A DNA stretch of 64,000 nucleotides from SHVZ01 sp041906305 (GCA_041906305.1 JAYRJL010000001.1:1-64000), one strand, 5' to 3'. Counted from the stretch's first letter, positions 23,846 through 31,704 are shown. The notes: generated by a model not told the origin, from the letters alone. Made by a program: numbers and translations.

Positions 23846-24708
23846 GGCTTTTCTTCTAGGAGGCGGATGAGCGTCTCGTCCAGCGCCCGTTCCCAGGGAC
23901 GGCGGACGACCCCGAAGGTCCGGACGATCTTCGAGCAGTCGAGACGGGAATTCTGCGGCCGTTTGGCCGGGGTCGGATAGCCGGATGTCGGGATCGGATC
24001 GATCTTCGGGCTCCGGCCGAGCTTCGGCCCGGCCTTGGCCCAGATCGCCGTCGCGAAGCCGTGCCAGGTGACGGCGCCCTCGGCCGTGTAGTGGTAGGTC
24101 CCGGCGTTGCCCGCGGTCAGCGCCTTGACGATCAGCACGGATGCTGCGGCGATGTCGTCGGCCAGGGTCGGCGCGCCGGTCTGGTCGGCGACGACCTTGA
24201 GCTGGTCGCGCTCCTTGCCGAGGCGCAGCATCGTCTTGACGAAGTTGTTGCCGTGGACGGCGTAGACCCAGCTGGTCCGCATGATCGCGTGGGCTGGGTT
24301 GGCCTCGCGCACGGCACGCTCACCGGCTTCCTTGGTGCGGCCATAGACCGAGGTCGGGTTGACCGGGTCGGTCTCGACGTAGGGCGCGGTCTTGGTGCCG
24401 TCGAAGACGTAGTCGGTCGAGATCTGCACGATCGGCAGGCCGCGCTTCGCTGCCAGGCCGGCGATCACGCCGGGGGCGATGCCGTTGACGGTCTCGGCCA
24501 GCGCCGGCTCGGACTCCGCCTTGTCAACCGCGGTGTAGGCGCCGGCGTTGATCACGCCGTCGATGCCGACCGGCAGGACGATCGATCCGGGATTGGCGAG
24601 ATCGAGGTCGGCGCGGCCGGGCGCGATCACCGTGACGCCGAGCTTCGGCGCCAGGCGCGTCAGCGCCTCGCCGACCTGGCCCGTGCCGCCGGTGACCAGC
24701 AGCTTCAT
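23842..24708 (-). CDS. rfbD: dTDP-4-dehydrorhamnose reductase
   Basis: 288 aa SDR enzyme. Reduces dTDP-4-dehydro-L-rhamnose to dTDP-L-rhamnose with NAD(P)H. The Rossmann motif is VTGGTGQVGEAL (the usual GxxGQLG variant), the catalytic pair is YGRTKEAGE (Tyr-xxx-Lys), and STDYVFDGTKTAPYVETD is the conserved substrate loop. ATG 24708 is chosen; upstream in-frame sequence is repeat-derived. The ATGA overlap couples it to rfbA. Confidence 0.95.
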   Translation of the reverse strand: MKLLVTGGTGQVGEALTRLAPKLGVTVIAPGRADLDLANPGSIVLPVGIDGVINAGAYTAVDKAESEPALAETVNGIAPGVIAGLAAKRGLPIVQISTDYVFDGTKTAPYVETDPVNPTSVYGRTKEAGERAVREANPAHAIMRTSWVYAVHGNNFVKTMLRLGKERDQLKVVADQTGAPTLADDIAAASVLIVKALTAGNAGTYHYTAEGAVTWHGFATAIWAKAGPKLGRSPKIDPIPTSGYPTPAKRPQNSRLDCSKIVRTFGVVRRPWERALDETLIRLLEEKP

Positions 24709-24722
24709 TTCGTGCCCCAACC

Positions 24723-24880
24723 GGAACCCTCTCCCGCGCAGCGGGGGAGGTACGCGCAACGATTGTTGCGCGATGGGTGGGGGCCGAGCGCAGCGAGGGT
24801 CTTCGCGTGGCTGAAGTAAGACCGCGCTTCGCGCGGCCCCCACCCCAACCCTCCCCCGCTACGCGGGAGAGGGGGTACGA
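24723..24880. repeat. Family A hairpin repeat, locus A7 (interrupted forward + reverse)
   Basis: The forward unit 24723-24786 is split between stem and tail by a 22-bp element that is itself a hairpin: CGCGCAAC-GATT-GTTGCGCG (24753-24772). The reverse unit is 24835-24880. The pair separates rfbB from rfbD inside the rhamnose operon. Confidence 0.85.
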
Positions 24881-24898
24881 AAGAGCTTCGCGATCGAG

Positions 24899-25966
24899 TC
24901 ATGACTTCAGGCCGAGGCGGTCGCCCTGGTAGCGGCCGTCGAGGATCGGACGCCACCAGTCCTCGCGGCCGACATACCACTCGACCGTCTGGCGGATGCC
25001 CTGGTCGAAGCCGAGCGACGGCTTCCATCCGAGCTCGCGCTCGATCTTGGAGGCGTCGATCGCGTAGCGCTGGTCGTGGCCCGGACGGTCCTTGACGTAG
25101 GTGATGAGCTCCTCGCGCGGCGCGTTGCCCGGACGCAGCTCGTCGACCAGCTTGCAGATGGTCTTCACCACCTGGATGTTCTGCATCTCGGCGCGGCCAC
25201 CGATGTTGTAGGTCTCGCCGGGCTTGCCGCGCTTCACGACGAGGCGCAGCGCGGCGGCGTGATCCTCGACGTAGAGCCAGTCGCGGATGTTGTCGCCCTT
25301 GCCGTAAACCGGCAGCTTCTCGCCGCGCATGGCCTTCAGCACCATCAGCGGAATCAGCTTCTCGGGGAATTGGTACGGCCCGTAGTTGTTCGAGCAGTTG
25401 GTGACGATCACCGGCAGCCCATAGGTGTCGCCCCACGCGCGTGCCAGGTGATCGGACGACGCCTTGGAGGCCGAGTACGGCGAATGCGGGTCGTAGCGTG
25501 TGTGTTCAGTAAAGGCGCCGGTGGGACCGAGCGATCCGTAGACTTCGTCCGTGGACACGTGAAGGAAGCGGAACGCGTCCTTCGCCTGGCCTTCGAGCGC
25601 GCGCCAGTGGCCGAGCGCCGACTGCAGCAGGTTGAAGGTGCCGATGACGTTGGTGTGGATGAAGGCGCCGGGCCCGTCGATCGAGCGGTCGACATGGCTC
25701 TCGGCCGCGAGGTGCATCACCGCGTCGGGCTTGTGCGTGGCGAACACACGCTGCACCTCGGCCGCGTCGCAGATGTCGACGCGCTCGAGCACGTAGCGCG
25801 GATCCTTGTCGGCGCCGGGCAGCGAGGCGAGGTTCGCGGCATAGGTCAGCTTGTCCAGGTTCACGACCTTGGACGCGCCTTCCTTGAGGAGCTGGCGGAC
25901 GACCGCCGAGCCGATGAAGCCGGCGCCGCCGGTGACCAATATGGTTCCGTGGGGGATGGTGCTCAT
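24899..25966 (-). CDS. rfbB: dTDP-glucose 4,6-dehydratase
   Basis: 355 aa extended SDR. Converts dTDP-glucose to dTDP-4-keto-6-deoxyglucose. NAD motif VTGGAGFIGSAVVRQL; STDEVYGSLG with the catalytic Thr-Asp-Glu; YSASKASSDHLARA carrying Tyr-xxx-Lys; and NCSNNYGPYQFPEKLIPLM, all typical RmlB. Start at 25966 overlaps the rfbC stop (ATGA). A 190-base spacer with a family A pair lies between its end and rfbD, which may reduce expression of the distal genes. Confidence 0.96.
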   Translation of the reverse strand: MSTIPHGTILVTGGAGFIGSAVVRQLLKEGASKVVNLDKLTYAANLASLPGADKDPRYVLERVDICDAAEVQRVFATHKPDAVMHLAAESHVDRSIDGPGAFIHTNVIGTFNLLQSALGHWRALEGQAKDAFRFLHVSTDEVYGSLGPTGAFTEHTRYDPHSPYSASKASSDHLARAWGDTYGLPVIVTNCSNNYGPYQFPEKLIPLMVLKAMRGEKLPVYGKGDNIRDWLYVEDHAAALRLVVKRGKPGETYNIGGRAEMQNIQVVKTICKLVDELRPGNAPREELITYVKDRPGHDQRYAIDASKIERELGWKPSLGFDQGIRQTVEWYVGREDWWRPILDGRYQGDRLGLKS

Positions 25967-26529
25967 GGCTTTGCGTAGGTGAAGTGGACCGGCGCGTCGG
26001 CGAAGGTCGGCTGCACCTTGTCCTTGTCGGAGAGCAGTGCCTCGGCCGGCTTCACCGGCCAGTCGATGCCGAGCGCCGGATCGTTCCAGAGGATCCCGAA
26101 CTCGTCGTTCTTCGAATAGAGCGCCGTCACCTTGTAGAGGACCTCGGTATCGGGGGTCAGCGTGCAGAAGCCGTGCGCGAATCCTGACGGCACGTAGATC
26201 TGGTTCCACTTCTCGGCCGAGATCTCGCAGGCGACGTGGCGGCCATAGGTCGGCGAGCCTTTGCGGATGTCGACGGCGACATCCAGGATCGCACCCTTCA
26301 CCACGCGCACCAGCTTCGCCTGCTCGGTCGGCGCGATCTGGTAGTGGAGACCGCGCACGGTGCCGCGCGGACCGGACATCGAATGATTGTCCTGGATCCA
26401 GACATCGGTGATGCCAGCGTCGTGGAACGCGCGCTGGTTATAGGTCTCGGAGAAGAACCCGCGGGCGTCGCCGAACTTCTTGGGCGCGATGATCTTGACC
26501 TCGGGGATCGAGGTCGCCTGGATGTCCAT
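25963..26529 (-). CDS. rfbC: dTDP-4-dehydrorhamnose 3,5-epimerase
   Basis: 188 aa cupin enzyme. Epimerises C3 and C5 of the 4-keto-6-deoxy sugar. Hallmarks: KKFGDARGFFSETYNQRAF, the catalytic His region IQDNHSMSGPRGTVRGLHYQ, FAHGFCTLTPDTEVLYKVT and the Asp-containing DIRKGSPTYGR. ATG 26529 fits homologues. It is the first gene of the rhamnose operon on this strand. The product probably feeds the glycosyltransferases at 34-37 kb. Confidence 0.96.
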   Translation of the reverse strand: MDIQATSIPEVKIIAPKKFGDARGFFSETYNQRAFHDAGITDVWIQDNHSMSGPRGTVRGLHYQIAPTEQAKLVRVVKGAILDVAVDIRKGSPTYGRHVACEISAEKWNQIYVPSGFAHGFCTLTPDTEVLYKVTALYSKNDEFGILWNDPALGIDWPVKPAEALLSDKDKVQPTFADAPVHFTYAKP

Positions 26530-26625
26530 GAACCGGCCGGATTTCTGAGGAATTTGAAGCCGGCGGGCTATATCACGCAGCTGCAACAACGGGCAAGGCG
26601 CGGACGCCCGATCCAGGCCCGAAAC

Positions 26626-27099
26626 CTAGGCCTGGAAGATCCGGAGCGGCAGCACCTGGGGCAGGTTGGTCTGCTCGGCCGATCCGGCGCGGACGAAGGC
26701 GGCGAGGCGCTCGTCGGCGGTGACCAGAGGGATCTCGAGCAGCCAAGCGGTGGCGAGGTAGGCGCAATCGCGGGTCGGGTGCTTGAGCGACCGGGCGAAG
26801 CCTAAGATCTGGTCGGTCAGCGCGCGAGTCGGATGCAGGCCGATCTGGGCCTGTTGCAGCAGCTCGGACGCCTCGTCGACCTCGGCCTCGCTCATTTCAT
26901 TGAGCAGTTCCTTCCGCCACAGGATCTCGGCGCAGTCGGCGGCGAGCACGTCCGGGGCGTGCAGCGGCACGTTGCGGAGCGCCAGCGCGGCGCGGCTCAA
27001 GGGATCGTCGGCGAACCACTTGATGACGACGCTGGCGTCGACCACGCACCCCTTGGCTATGGTGCTGGCTAGGCCTTGCCTCATCGGCGTCGTCTTCAT
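26626..27099 (-). CDS. PIN-domain toxin (VapC/FitB type)
   Basis: 157 aa. PIN-fold RNase with conserved acidic residues: first Asp in CVVDASVVIKWF, Glu in ADCAEILWRKE, and Asp residues in RDCAYLATAWLLEIPLVTAD. VapC toxins cut tRNA or rRNA and stop growth when the antitoxin is lost. Its start overlaps the stop of the ribbon-helix-helix antitoxin gene (ATGA), the standard arrangement with the antitoxin first. Length is somewhat above the usual 130-140 aa because of an N-terminal extension. Confidence 0.85.
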   Translation of the reverse strand: MKTTPMRQGLASTIAKGCVVDASVVIKWFADDPLSRAALALRNVPLHAPDVLAADCAEILWRKELLNEMSEAEVDEASELLQQAQIGLHPTRALTDQILGFARSLKHPTRDCAYLATAWLLEIPLVTADERLAAFVRAGSAEQTNLPQVLPLRIFQA

Positions 27100-27347
27100 C
27101 GCAGGTCCTCCGGGGTATCCCGCGCCACGCGCAGGAGGGCTTCCGCCGCGGTCTGGGACCGCCCCTTGGTCGCCTCGCGCAGCTTCGCGGCCCGCTCCCA
27201 GAAGTCCGCGCCGGGCTCGCCGGCGGCCGTAACCCTCAGGATTTCCCGGACTTCCGCCTCCATCGAGCGGCCATGCCGGGCCGCGCGCAGGCGCAGCTTG
27301 AACATGACCTCGTCCTCGATGTTGCGGATCACCATGCTCTTGGGCAC
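27096..27347 (-). CDS. FitA/VapB-type antitoxin
   Basis: 83 aa from a GTG at 27347 (MPKSMVIRNIEDEV), resembling the FitA start MASVVIRNL; GGAG lies upstream. N-terminal ribbon-helix-helix domain (VIRNIEDEVMFKLRLRAARH then GRSMEAEVREIL) binds DNA as a dimer and represses the operon; the C-terminal tail wraps the toxin. An ATG start at 27335 is also possible. Pairs with the PIN toxin by ATGA overlap. Confidence 0.82.
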   Translation of the reverse strand: MPKSMVIRNIEDEVMFKLRLRAARHGRSMEAEVREILRVTAAGEPGADFWERAAKLREATKGRSQTAAEALLRVARDTPEDLR

Positions 27348-27425
27348 GGAGCAGTCTCCGATAGCGTTGATAGCAACGATATCAGACACGAGAGGTTCCG
27401 GGAAGGCCCGACCTCGCTTCACTCG

Positions 27426-27534
27426 GCCCCCACCCCGTCCCTCCCCCGCTGCGCGGGAGAGGGGGCACGAGGGCGTCGCTCGAAATCGGATTCCCTCTCC
27501 CGTGCGGAGCGCGGGGGAGGGTTAGGGTGGGGGC
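27426..27534. repeat. Family A hairpin repeat, locus A8 (reverse + forward pair)
   Basis: Reverse unit 27426-27468 and forward unit 27489-27534 (loop TGCGGAGC, tail TTAGGGTGGGGGCC). It lies between the cytochrome gene end (27565) and the antitoxin start. Confidence 0.88.
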
Positions 27535-27564
27535 CGCGCGCCAGCGCGGTCGGATCGGCTCAGC

Positions 27565-28044
27565 TTAAGGAACGACGACCGTCATGTAGGGCGCGGCCGG
27601 CTTCTCGTTCGGCCCGGCCAGCGCGGGGGCCGCGTGCTTCACCGGCGGCAGCGACTTCAGGTACCGGGCGAGCTGGCGGGCATCGGCGTCGGTCAGGGCG
27701 GCGTAGGAGCGCCAAGGCATTGCCGGCGCGAGCTCGCGGCCGTCCGGGCGGACGCCGGTGCGCACCGCCTTGATGATGTCGGCCTCGCTCCACGCACCGA
27801 GGCCGGTCTCGCGATCGGGGGTCAGGTTGGGCGGATAGAAGACGCCGAGGCCCGGGATCTGGAAGCCCACGGTCGACCCGGCAAGCGGCCGTTTCATGTC
27901 GGGCTGGCCGGCGAGCGCGCCCGGCGTGTGGCAGCCGCCGCAGTCCATGATGCGGGAGAGATACTCGCCCCGGTTCTGCTGGCTTTGCGCGAGCGCAGGC
28001 GTCGAGAACAGGAGAGCGGCGACGACGAGACGGGAGAGCGACAT
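27565..28044 (-). CDS. Periplasmic c-type cytochrome
   Basis: 159 aa. Signal peptide MSLSRLVVAALLFSTPALA with an AxA cut, then a single heme motif CGGCH (about residues 35-39) and a later Met (PAMPWRSY) that can be the second axial ligand. The layout MDCGGCHTPGAL and PNLTPDRETGLGAWSEADII is that of the mono-heme subunit domains of alcohol/aldehyde dehydrogenase-type cytochromes. AAGGAG precedes the ATG. It starts 20 bp after the TetR gene and is probably in the SnoaL-TetR-cytochrome transcript. Electron partner unknown. Confidence 0.88.
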   Translation of the reverse strand: MSLSRLVVAALLFSTPALAQSQQNRGEYLSRIMDCGGCHTPGALAGQPDMKRPLAGSTVGFQIPGLGVFYPPNLTPDRETGLGAWSEADIIKAVRTGVRPDGRELAPAMPWRSYAALTDADARQLARYLKSLPPVKHAAPALAGPNEKPAAPYMTVVVP

Positions 28045-28063
28045 CAGGTGACTCCTTCGGGGA

Positions 28064-28663
28064 TCAGGATTTCTTCGCGGCCTCGACCAGCGCGCGGATC
28101 GCCCAGCGCCGGACCTTGCGGGCGCCGGCGTCGTCGAGCTGCAGCACGTCCTTGCAGACGACCATCGCTTCCGTGCCGACCACCAGCGCCAGCGCCTTCT
28201 TCAGCGTGTCGAGGGAGGCCGGCGTGAATTTCCTCTTCGCCGGACCGAGCGCCGCCTCGATCAGCGGCGTGCGCCGGTTCTGGCGGCGCGGCAACCCGGA
28301 CGCCCCATCGCGGGGGCTGAGCGAGTGGGCCAGCATCAAGCGAAGCTGCGGCTCGTTGGCGGCGATCATCTCGTCGATCGCCGCGTCGACGCGCAGCACG
28401 CGATCGACCGGATCGGTCGACCGGTCGCCGTCGAAGAGATCGGCCGCTTCCGGCAGCGCCACGTCGAGCGAGGCTTCGAGCAGCAGCGCATCGACGTTGG
28501 AGAAGTAGCGATAGGCAGTCGCGCGGCTCACCAGCGCCGCCTCGGCGATCTCCTCGAGGCTCGGCTGCCTTCCCTGCTTGATCAGCCGGGAGGCCGCCTG
28601 CAGCAGGTCCTTCCGCGTGCGCCGGCGCTGGTTGGCGCGGCCCGAGGCCTCGACCGCGGTCAC
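28064..28663 (-). CDS. TetR family transcriptional regulator
   Basis: 199 aa. N-terminal helix-turn-helix RRRTRKDLLQAASRLIKQGR then PSLEEIAEAALVSRATAYRYFSN is classic TetR; the helical C-terminal ligand domain follows. The GTG start is fixed by a GTGA overlap with the stop of the SnoaL-like gene upstream. The operator ATGAGA-N6-TCTCAT lies inside the promoter of this operon, so autorepression is very likely. The inducer may be the substrate of the SnoaL-like protein. Confidence 0.88.
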   Translation of the reverse strand: MTAVEASGRANQRRRTRKDLLQAASRLIKQGRQPSLEEIAEAALVSRATAYRYFSNVDALLLEASLDVALPEAADLFDGDRSTDPVDRVLRVDAAIDEMIAANEPQLRLMLAHSLSPRDGASGLPRRQNRRTPLIEAALGPAKRKFTPASLDTLKKALALVVGTEAMVVCKDVLQLDDAGARKVRRWAIRALVEAAKKS

Positions 28664-29097
28664 GTCCCGCTTCCCTCGCCTTGCGACAGCTGTCGGAGGA
28701 TCGAGGCCATGTCGACCCAGACGTTCTCGCGCTGGATCGCGCCGTCCTTCGCGAACTCGATCACGTGCAGCAGGCGGAATGCCAGCGGGCGGTTGCGGCC
28801 TTCGAGTCCGAAGGGACGTCCCGGCGCTTTTCCTTCCCAGAAGGATTCGTCGACCAGGAAGTCGTCGCCGTAAAGGCGCTTCAGGCTCCTGACCTTGCCG
28901 TCGGCGAGGTCGGCGAACAGCGCGTCGTAGAAGGGCCTGGCACCCTCGCGGCCCTTGGTCGGGCCGGACGGCCAGCCGACGATGTCGTGCTCGGCGTCGG
29001 GGGCCAGCGTCGCCAGCACGCCGGCGATGTCGTCGTTCGCCTCGAAGGCGAAATGCGCGTCGATCTTGGCGTCCATCTGGGCGGGGGTCAGGGCCAT
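28660..29097 (-). CDS. SnoaL-like/NTF2-fold protein
   Basis: 145 aa with the cone-shaped NTF2 fold pattern: N-terminal helices (AQMDAKIDAHFAFEANDDIA), then GREGARPFYDALFADLADG and later strands FRLLHVIEFAKDGAIQRENV. Members are isomerases, cyclases or non-enzymatic binders; active residues cannot be named here. First gene of the operon with the TetR regulator (GTGA overlap) and a cytochrome. Transcription starts about 25 bases upstream from the promoter at 29129-29157. Confidence 0.82.
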   Translation of the reverse strand: MALTPAQMDAKIDAHFAFEANDDIAGVLATLAPDAEHDIVGWPSGPTKGREGARPFYDALFADLADGKVRSLKRLYGDDFLVDESFWEGKAPGRPFGLEGRNRPLAFRLLHVIEFAKDGAIQRENVWVDMASILRQLSQGEGSGT

Positions 29098-29128
29098 GGC
29101 GTCTCTCGCGGGCAGTCGATACGGCGCC

Positions 29129-29157
29129 TCTATAATGAGACAATCATCTCATGTCAA
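29129..29157 (-). promoter_or_regulatory. Promoter with embedded TetR operator
   Basis: On the minus strand: -35 TTGACA (29157-29152), a 17-bp spacer and -10 TATAGA (29134-29129), a near-consensus sigma70 promoter. The spacer is filled by the inverted repeat ATGAGA-N6-TCTCAT (29135-29152), and a further TCTCAT lies at 29166-29171. A bound TetR dimer would block RNA polymerase. The operator also faces the divergent NIPSNAP gene. Confidence 0.82.
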
Positions 29158-29248
29158 TAACAGTATCTCATCATTCGCTTCGGCCGCGACCGAAGCGTGC
29201 AGGGCGCGCATGCGCCTAGCTTCGGCGCATCCAGACGAGGAGACGCCG

Positions 29249-29557
29249 ATGACCGTGACCGTGCTCATCCGCTACGTGATCGACCCGTTCCAGCGCGATG
29301 CCTTCGAGGCCTATGCGAAGGCCTGGCTCGAGATCATCCCCCGCTGCGGCGGCGGGCTGCTGGGATACTTCCTGCCGCACGAGGGCACCAACAACATCGG
29401 CTGGGCGCTGATCTCGTTCGAGAGCCTCGCCGCCTACGAGGCCTATCGCGCCCGCATCAAGGCGGATGCCAAGGGCAAGGCGAACTTCGAGTTCGCGAAG
29501 AAGGAGAGGTTCATCCTCTCCGAGGAGCGGACGTTTCTGCAGCAGGTGGCGGCTTGA
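29249..29557 (+). CDS. NIPSNAP family protein
   Basis: 102 aa ferredoxin-like alpha/beta protein. Typical NIPSNAP features: MTVTVLIRYVIDPFQRDAFE, a central GGGLLGYFLPHEGTNNIGWA and ALISFESLAAYEAYRARIKA. ATG 29249 is supported by GAGGAG 8-12 nt upstream. Function unknown; members often occur with regulators and oxidoreductases of small-molecule metabolism. It is divergent from the SnoaL-TetR operon, and the shared 151-base spacer holds the TetR operator, so co-regulation is likely. Confidence 0.86.
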   Translation: MTVTVLIRYVIDPFQRDAFEAYAKAWLEIIPRCGGGLLGYFLPHEGTNNIGWALISFESLAAYEAYRARIKADAKGKANFEFAKKERFILSEERTFLQQVAA

Positions 29558-29582
29558 GTTCCCTCCCCCCGCGCGCGCCTTT

Positions 29583-29730
29583 GGAGCCCTCTCCCGCGGT
29601 TTACGCGGGGGAGGGCAGGGTGGGGGCGAGCGAAGCGAGGAGCAGCGCAGTGGCGATTCCGATCCGACCTCGCTTACGCTCGGCCCCCACCCCAACCCTC
29701 CCCCGCTTCGCGGGAGAGGGAGCACGAAGG
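29583..29730. repeat. Family A hairpin repeat, locus A9 (forward + reverse pair)
   Basis: Forward unit 29583-29627 and reverse unit 29681-29730 flank 50 bases. They fill the spacer between the NIPSNAP and ABM genes. Confidence 0.88.
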
Positions 29731-29760
29731 CGCGGGGGGAAGAAGTAAGAGGAGTCCCGG

Positions 29761-30105
29761 ATGATCGCCGTCATCTTCGAAGTCTGGCCGGCCGAGGGAA
29801 AGCGCGCGGCCTATCTCGACATCGCGGCGTCGCTGAAGCCGCGTCTCGCGGAGATCGACGGCTTCATCTCGGTCGAGCGCTTCGAGTCGCTCGCCGAGCC
29901 GGGCAAGCTGCTCTCGCTGTCGTTCTGGCGCGACGAGGCGGCCGTGCAGGCCTGGCGCAACGTCGAGCAGCATCGGCTCGCGCAGGAAGCCGGGCGCGGC
30001 GGCATCTTCAGGGATTACCGGCTCCGCATCGCCGGCGTAATCCGCAACTACGGCATGACCGATCGCGCGGAAGCGCCGCCCGACAGCCGGGGACGCCACG
30101 GCTGA
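29761..30105 (+). CDS. Antibiotic biosynthesis monooxygenase (ABM) domain protein
   Basis: 114 aa. ABM-type ferredoxin-like dimer: MIAVIFEVWPAEGKRAAYLD, then DGFISVERFESLAEPGKLLS and SFWRDEAAVQAWRN, followed by HRLAQEAGRGGIFRDYRLRI. Such proteins bind or oxidise small molecules without a cofactor, or degrade haem (IsdG relatives), but the IsdG catalytic Asn-Trp-His set is not obvious. AGGAG lies 6-10 nt before the ATG. It lies 200 bp after the NIPSNAP gene and its stop is 3 bp from the convergent PadR gene. Confidence 0.85.
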   Translation: MIAVIFEVWPAEGKRAAYLDIAASLKPRLAEIDGFISVERFESLAEPGKLLSLSFWRDEAAVQAWRNVEQHRLAQEAGRGGIFRDYRLRIAGVIRNYGMTDRAEAPPDSRGRHG

Positions 30106-30108
30106 GCG

Positions 30109-30696
30109 CTAGCTGCGCTCGATCTCGATCGCGGTCGCGTCGATCGCCGCCGCGATCTTGCGGATGCGCTCCTCGTCGAGGTTGGGCTCGGCGAGCTTGA
30201 GGCTCAGCGCCATCTTCAGGTTCTCGACCGCGCGCAGGATCGGCGGCGCGGCGAAGCTGCCGCGGGCTCCCTGCATGCGCTCGAAGATCCCGTCGACGGT
30301 GGCGCGGTTGGCCTCGAGGAAGGCCTGGCCCTCCGCCGTCACCGCATAGAGCTTCTTGCCCTCGCTCTCCCGGACGGTGGCGAAGCCAAACTCCTCCAGC
30401 ATGGTCAGCGTCGGGTAGATGACGCCCGGGCTCGGCGAGTAGGCGCCGCCCATCCCCTCCTCGATCGCCTTGATCAGCTCGTAGCCGTGGCGCGGGGTCT
30501 CGGCCAGGAGCTTGAGCAGCACGAATCGGAGCTCTCCGTGCTCGAAGGGCCGTCCGCGTCCGCCGCGGCCGTGGCGATGCCGGCCGAAGCCGCGCCCGCC
30601 GAACCCGCGCATCCCGCGCTCGCCCCGGCCGCCGTGACGCTCGTCGCGGGACCCGTGGGAGCGAGGGTGGTCATGGTCATGATGTCGATGAAACAT
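30109..30696 (-). CDS. PadR family regulator, YqjI-like with His-rich N-terminus
   Basis: 195 aa. Residues 1-50 form a His/Arg/Gly-rich metal-binding-like tail (for example HRHHDHDHPRSHG), followed by the PadR winged helix (FVLLKLLAETPRHGYELIKA, SPSPGVIYPTLTMLEEFGFA) and a C-terminal dimer helix region. This is the build of E. coli YqjI, a nickel-sensitive repressor of iron homeostasis genes. A GGAAAG site precedes the ATG at 30696. Two GATATATCGAA copies overlap its promoter, pointing to autorepression. No ferric reductase (YqjH-like) gene is adjacent. Confidence 0.88.
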   Translation of the reverse strand: MFHRHHDHDHPRSHGSRDERHGGRGERGMRGFGGRGFGRHRHGRGGRGRPFEHGELRFVLLKLLAETPRHGYELIKAIEEGMGGAYSPSPGVIYPTLTMLEEFGFATVRESEGKKLYAVTAEGQAFLEANRATVDGIFERMQGARGSFAAPPILRAVENLKMALSLKLAEPNLDEERIRKIAAAIDATAIEIERS

Positions 30697-30743
30697 AGTC
30701 TTTCCAATCAGTTGGTCGAATCCACAATGGTTCCGACGTGTCT

Positions 30744-30783
30744 AAGATAGGTTTAGATATATCGAACTTCAAGATATATCGAA
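30744..30783 (-). promoter_or_regulatory. padR/yqjI-like promoter with GATATATCGAA operator copies
   Basis: Minus strand: -35 TTGAAG (30772-30767), 17-bp spacer, -10 TATCTT (30749-30744). GATATATCGAA occurs twice in direct orientation, at 30756-30766 (in the spacer) and 30773-30783 (just upstream of -35), 17 bp apart. Each contains the palindrome GATATATC. Probably the binding site of the PadR protein itself. Confidence 0.72.
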
Positions 30784-30879
30784 ATGCGCTTTGACACAGC
30801 TCAATGCGATGAGCGGGTGTGCCGATAATTTCCTTCAAAGAAGGCGGAACTGTCCGCCGTATGCGGGGTTTTTCGCCCA

Positions 30880-31110
30880 ATGCCGGTCACCACGCACGAT
30901 GCCGAGCGCTGCCGCGAACGCGCCGCCGCCAATCGCCACCAGGCGACGTTGACCGACGACCCCGAGCTTCGCGACGGCTATCTCCGGCTCGCCATCTCCT
31001 ACGAGATGCTGGCCGATGCGGTGACCGAGCTCGACCGCACCGAAAGCTGGTTCGCCGCCAGGCTCGCCGAGCCTTCGCTCGGCATCGGTGCCGCCCGCCT
31101 CGGCGGCTAG
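30880..31110 (+). CDS. Small helical protein of unknown function
   Basis: 76 aa, acidic, probably all alpha-helical: AERCRERAAANRHQATLTDD then LRDGYLRLAISYEMLADAVT. The pattern (R-x3-A-x2-R-x-A ... Y-x2-LA-x2-Y-x2-LA) is shared with the 69-aa product at 50766, so both belong to one family of short proteins frequent in Rhizobiales and Rhodospirillales. No ribosome site better than a weak GCGGGG is seen. Function unknown. Confidence 0.65.
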   Translation: MPVTTHDAERCRERAAANRHQATLTDDPELRDGYLRLAISYEMLADAVTELDRTESWFAARLAEPSLGIGAARLGG

Positions 31111-31178
31111 AAGGCCTCCTCGACTTCCCAGTCGACGTCGTTGACCGTGTGACGCGCGACCGCCAAGGTCCGCGCGCC

Positions 31179-31694
31179 ATGACAGTCACATTGGAAATCG
31201 CGCGCCTCGCCCAGCGCCCCGTCTTCGACAACCTGTTCCAGCTCTACACCCACGACTTCTCGGAGTTCTGGGCCGGGCTGCCGCGCGGCGACGTCGACGA
31301 GCAGGGGCGCTTTCCGGCCTATCCCCATCTCGACGCCTACTGGCAGGAGGAAGGGCGCGTACCGCTTCTGCTCCGCGTCGGAGGCGCGATCGCCGGATTC
31401 GCCCTGCTGAACCGCCACGGCCACGCGAAGGCGCAGGTCGAGCGCAACATGGCCGAGTTCTTCGTGCTCCGGAAATACCGGCGCGGCGGCATCGGCTCCG
31501 CGGCGGTGAACGCGATCTTCGACCAGTACCCGGGTGAGTGGGAGACCGCGGTCGCCCGCAAGAACACGAGCGCGCTCGCCTTCTGGCGGAAGACGATCTC
31601 GGCGCATCCGAACGTGCGCGATCTCACGGAACTCGACCTGAACACCGCCGCCTGGAACGGCCCTGTGCTCTGCTATCGGGTCTCCTCGCGCTGA
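31179..31694 (+). CDS. GNAT family N-acetyltransferase
   Basis: 171 aa acetyl-CoA-dependent transferase. The acetyl-CoA loop is VLRKYRRGGIGSAA (R-x-x-G-x-G/A), preceded by the AEFFV strand; the C-terminal part NTSALAFWRKTI is the usual GNAT A/B segment. Substrate unknown. ATG 31179 is chosen over longer frames that overlap the small gene upstream. Followed by a family A pair. Confidence 0.88.
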   Translation: MTVTLEIARLAQRPVFDNLFQLYTHDFSEFWAGLPRGDVDEQGRFPAYPHLDAYWQEEGRVPLLLRVGGAIAGFALLNRHGHAKAQVERNMAEFFVLRKYRRGGIGSAAVNAIFDQYPGEWETAVARKNTSALAFWRKTISAHPNVRDLTELDLNTAAWNGPVLCYRVSSR

Positions 31695-31704
31695 TCGATT
31701 TCGT

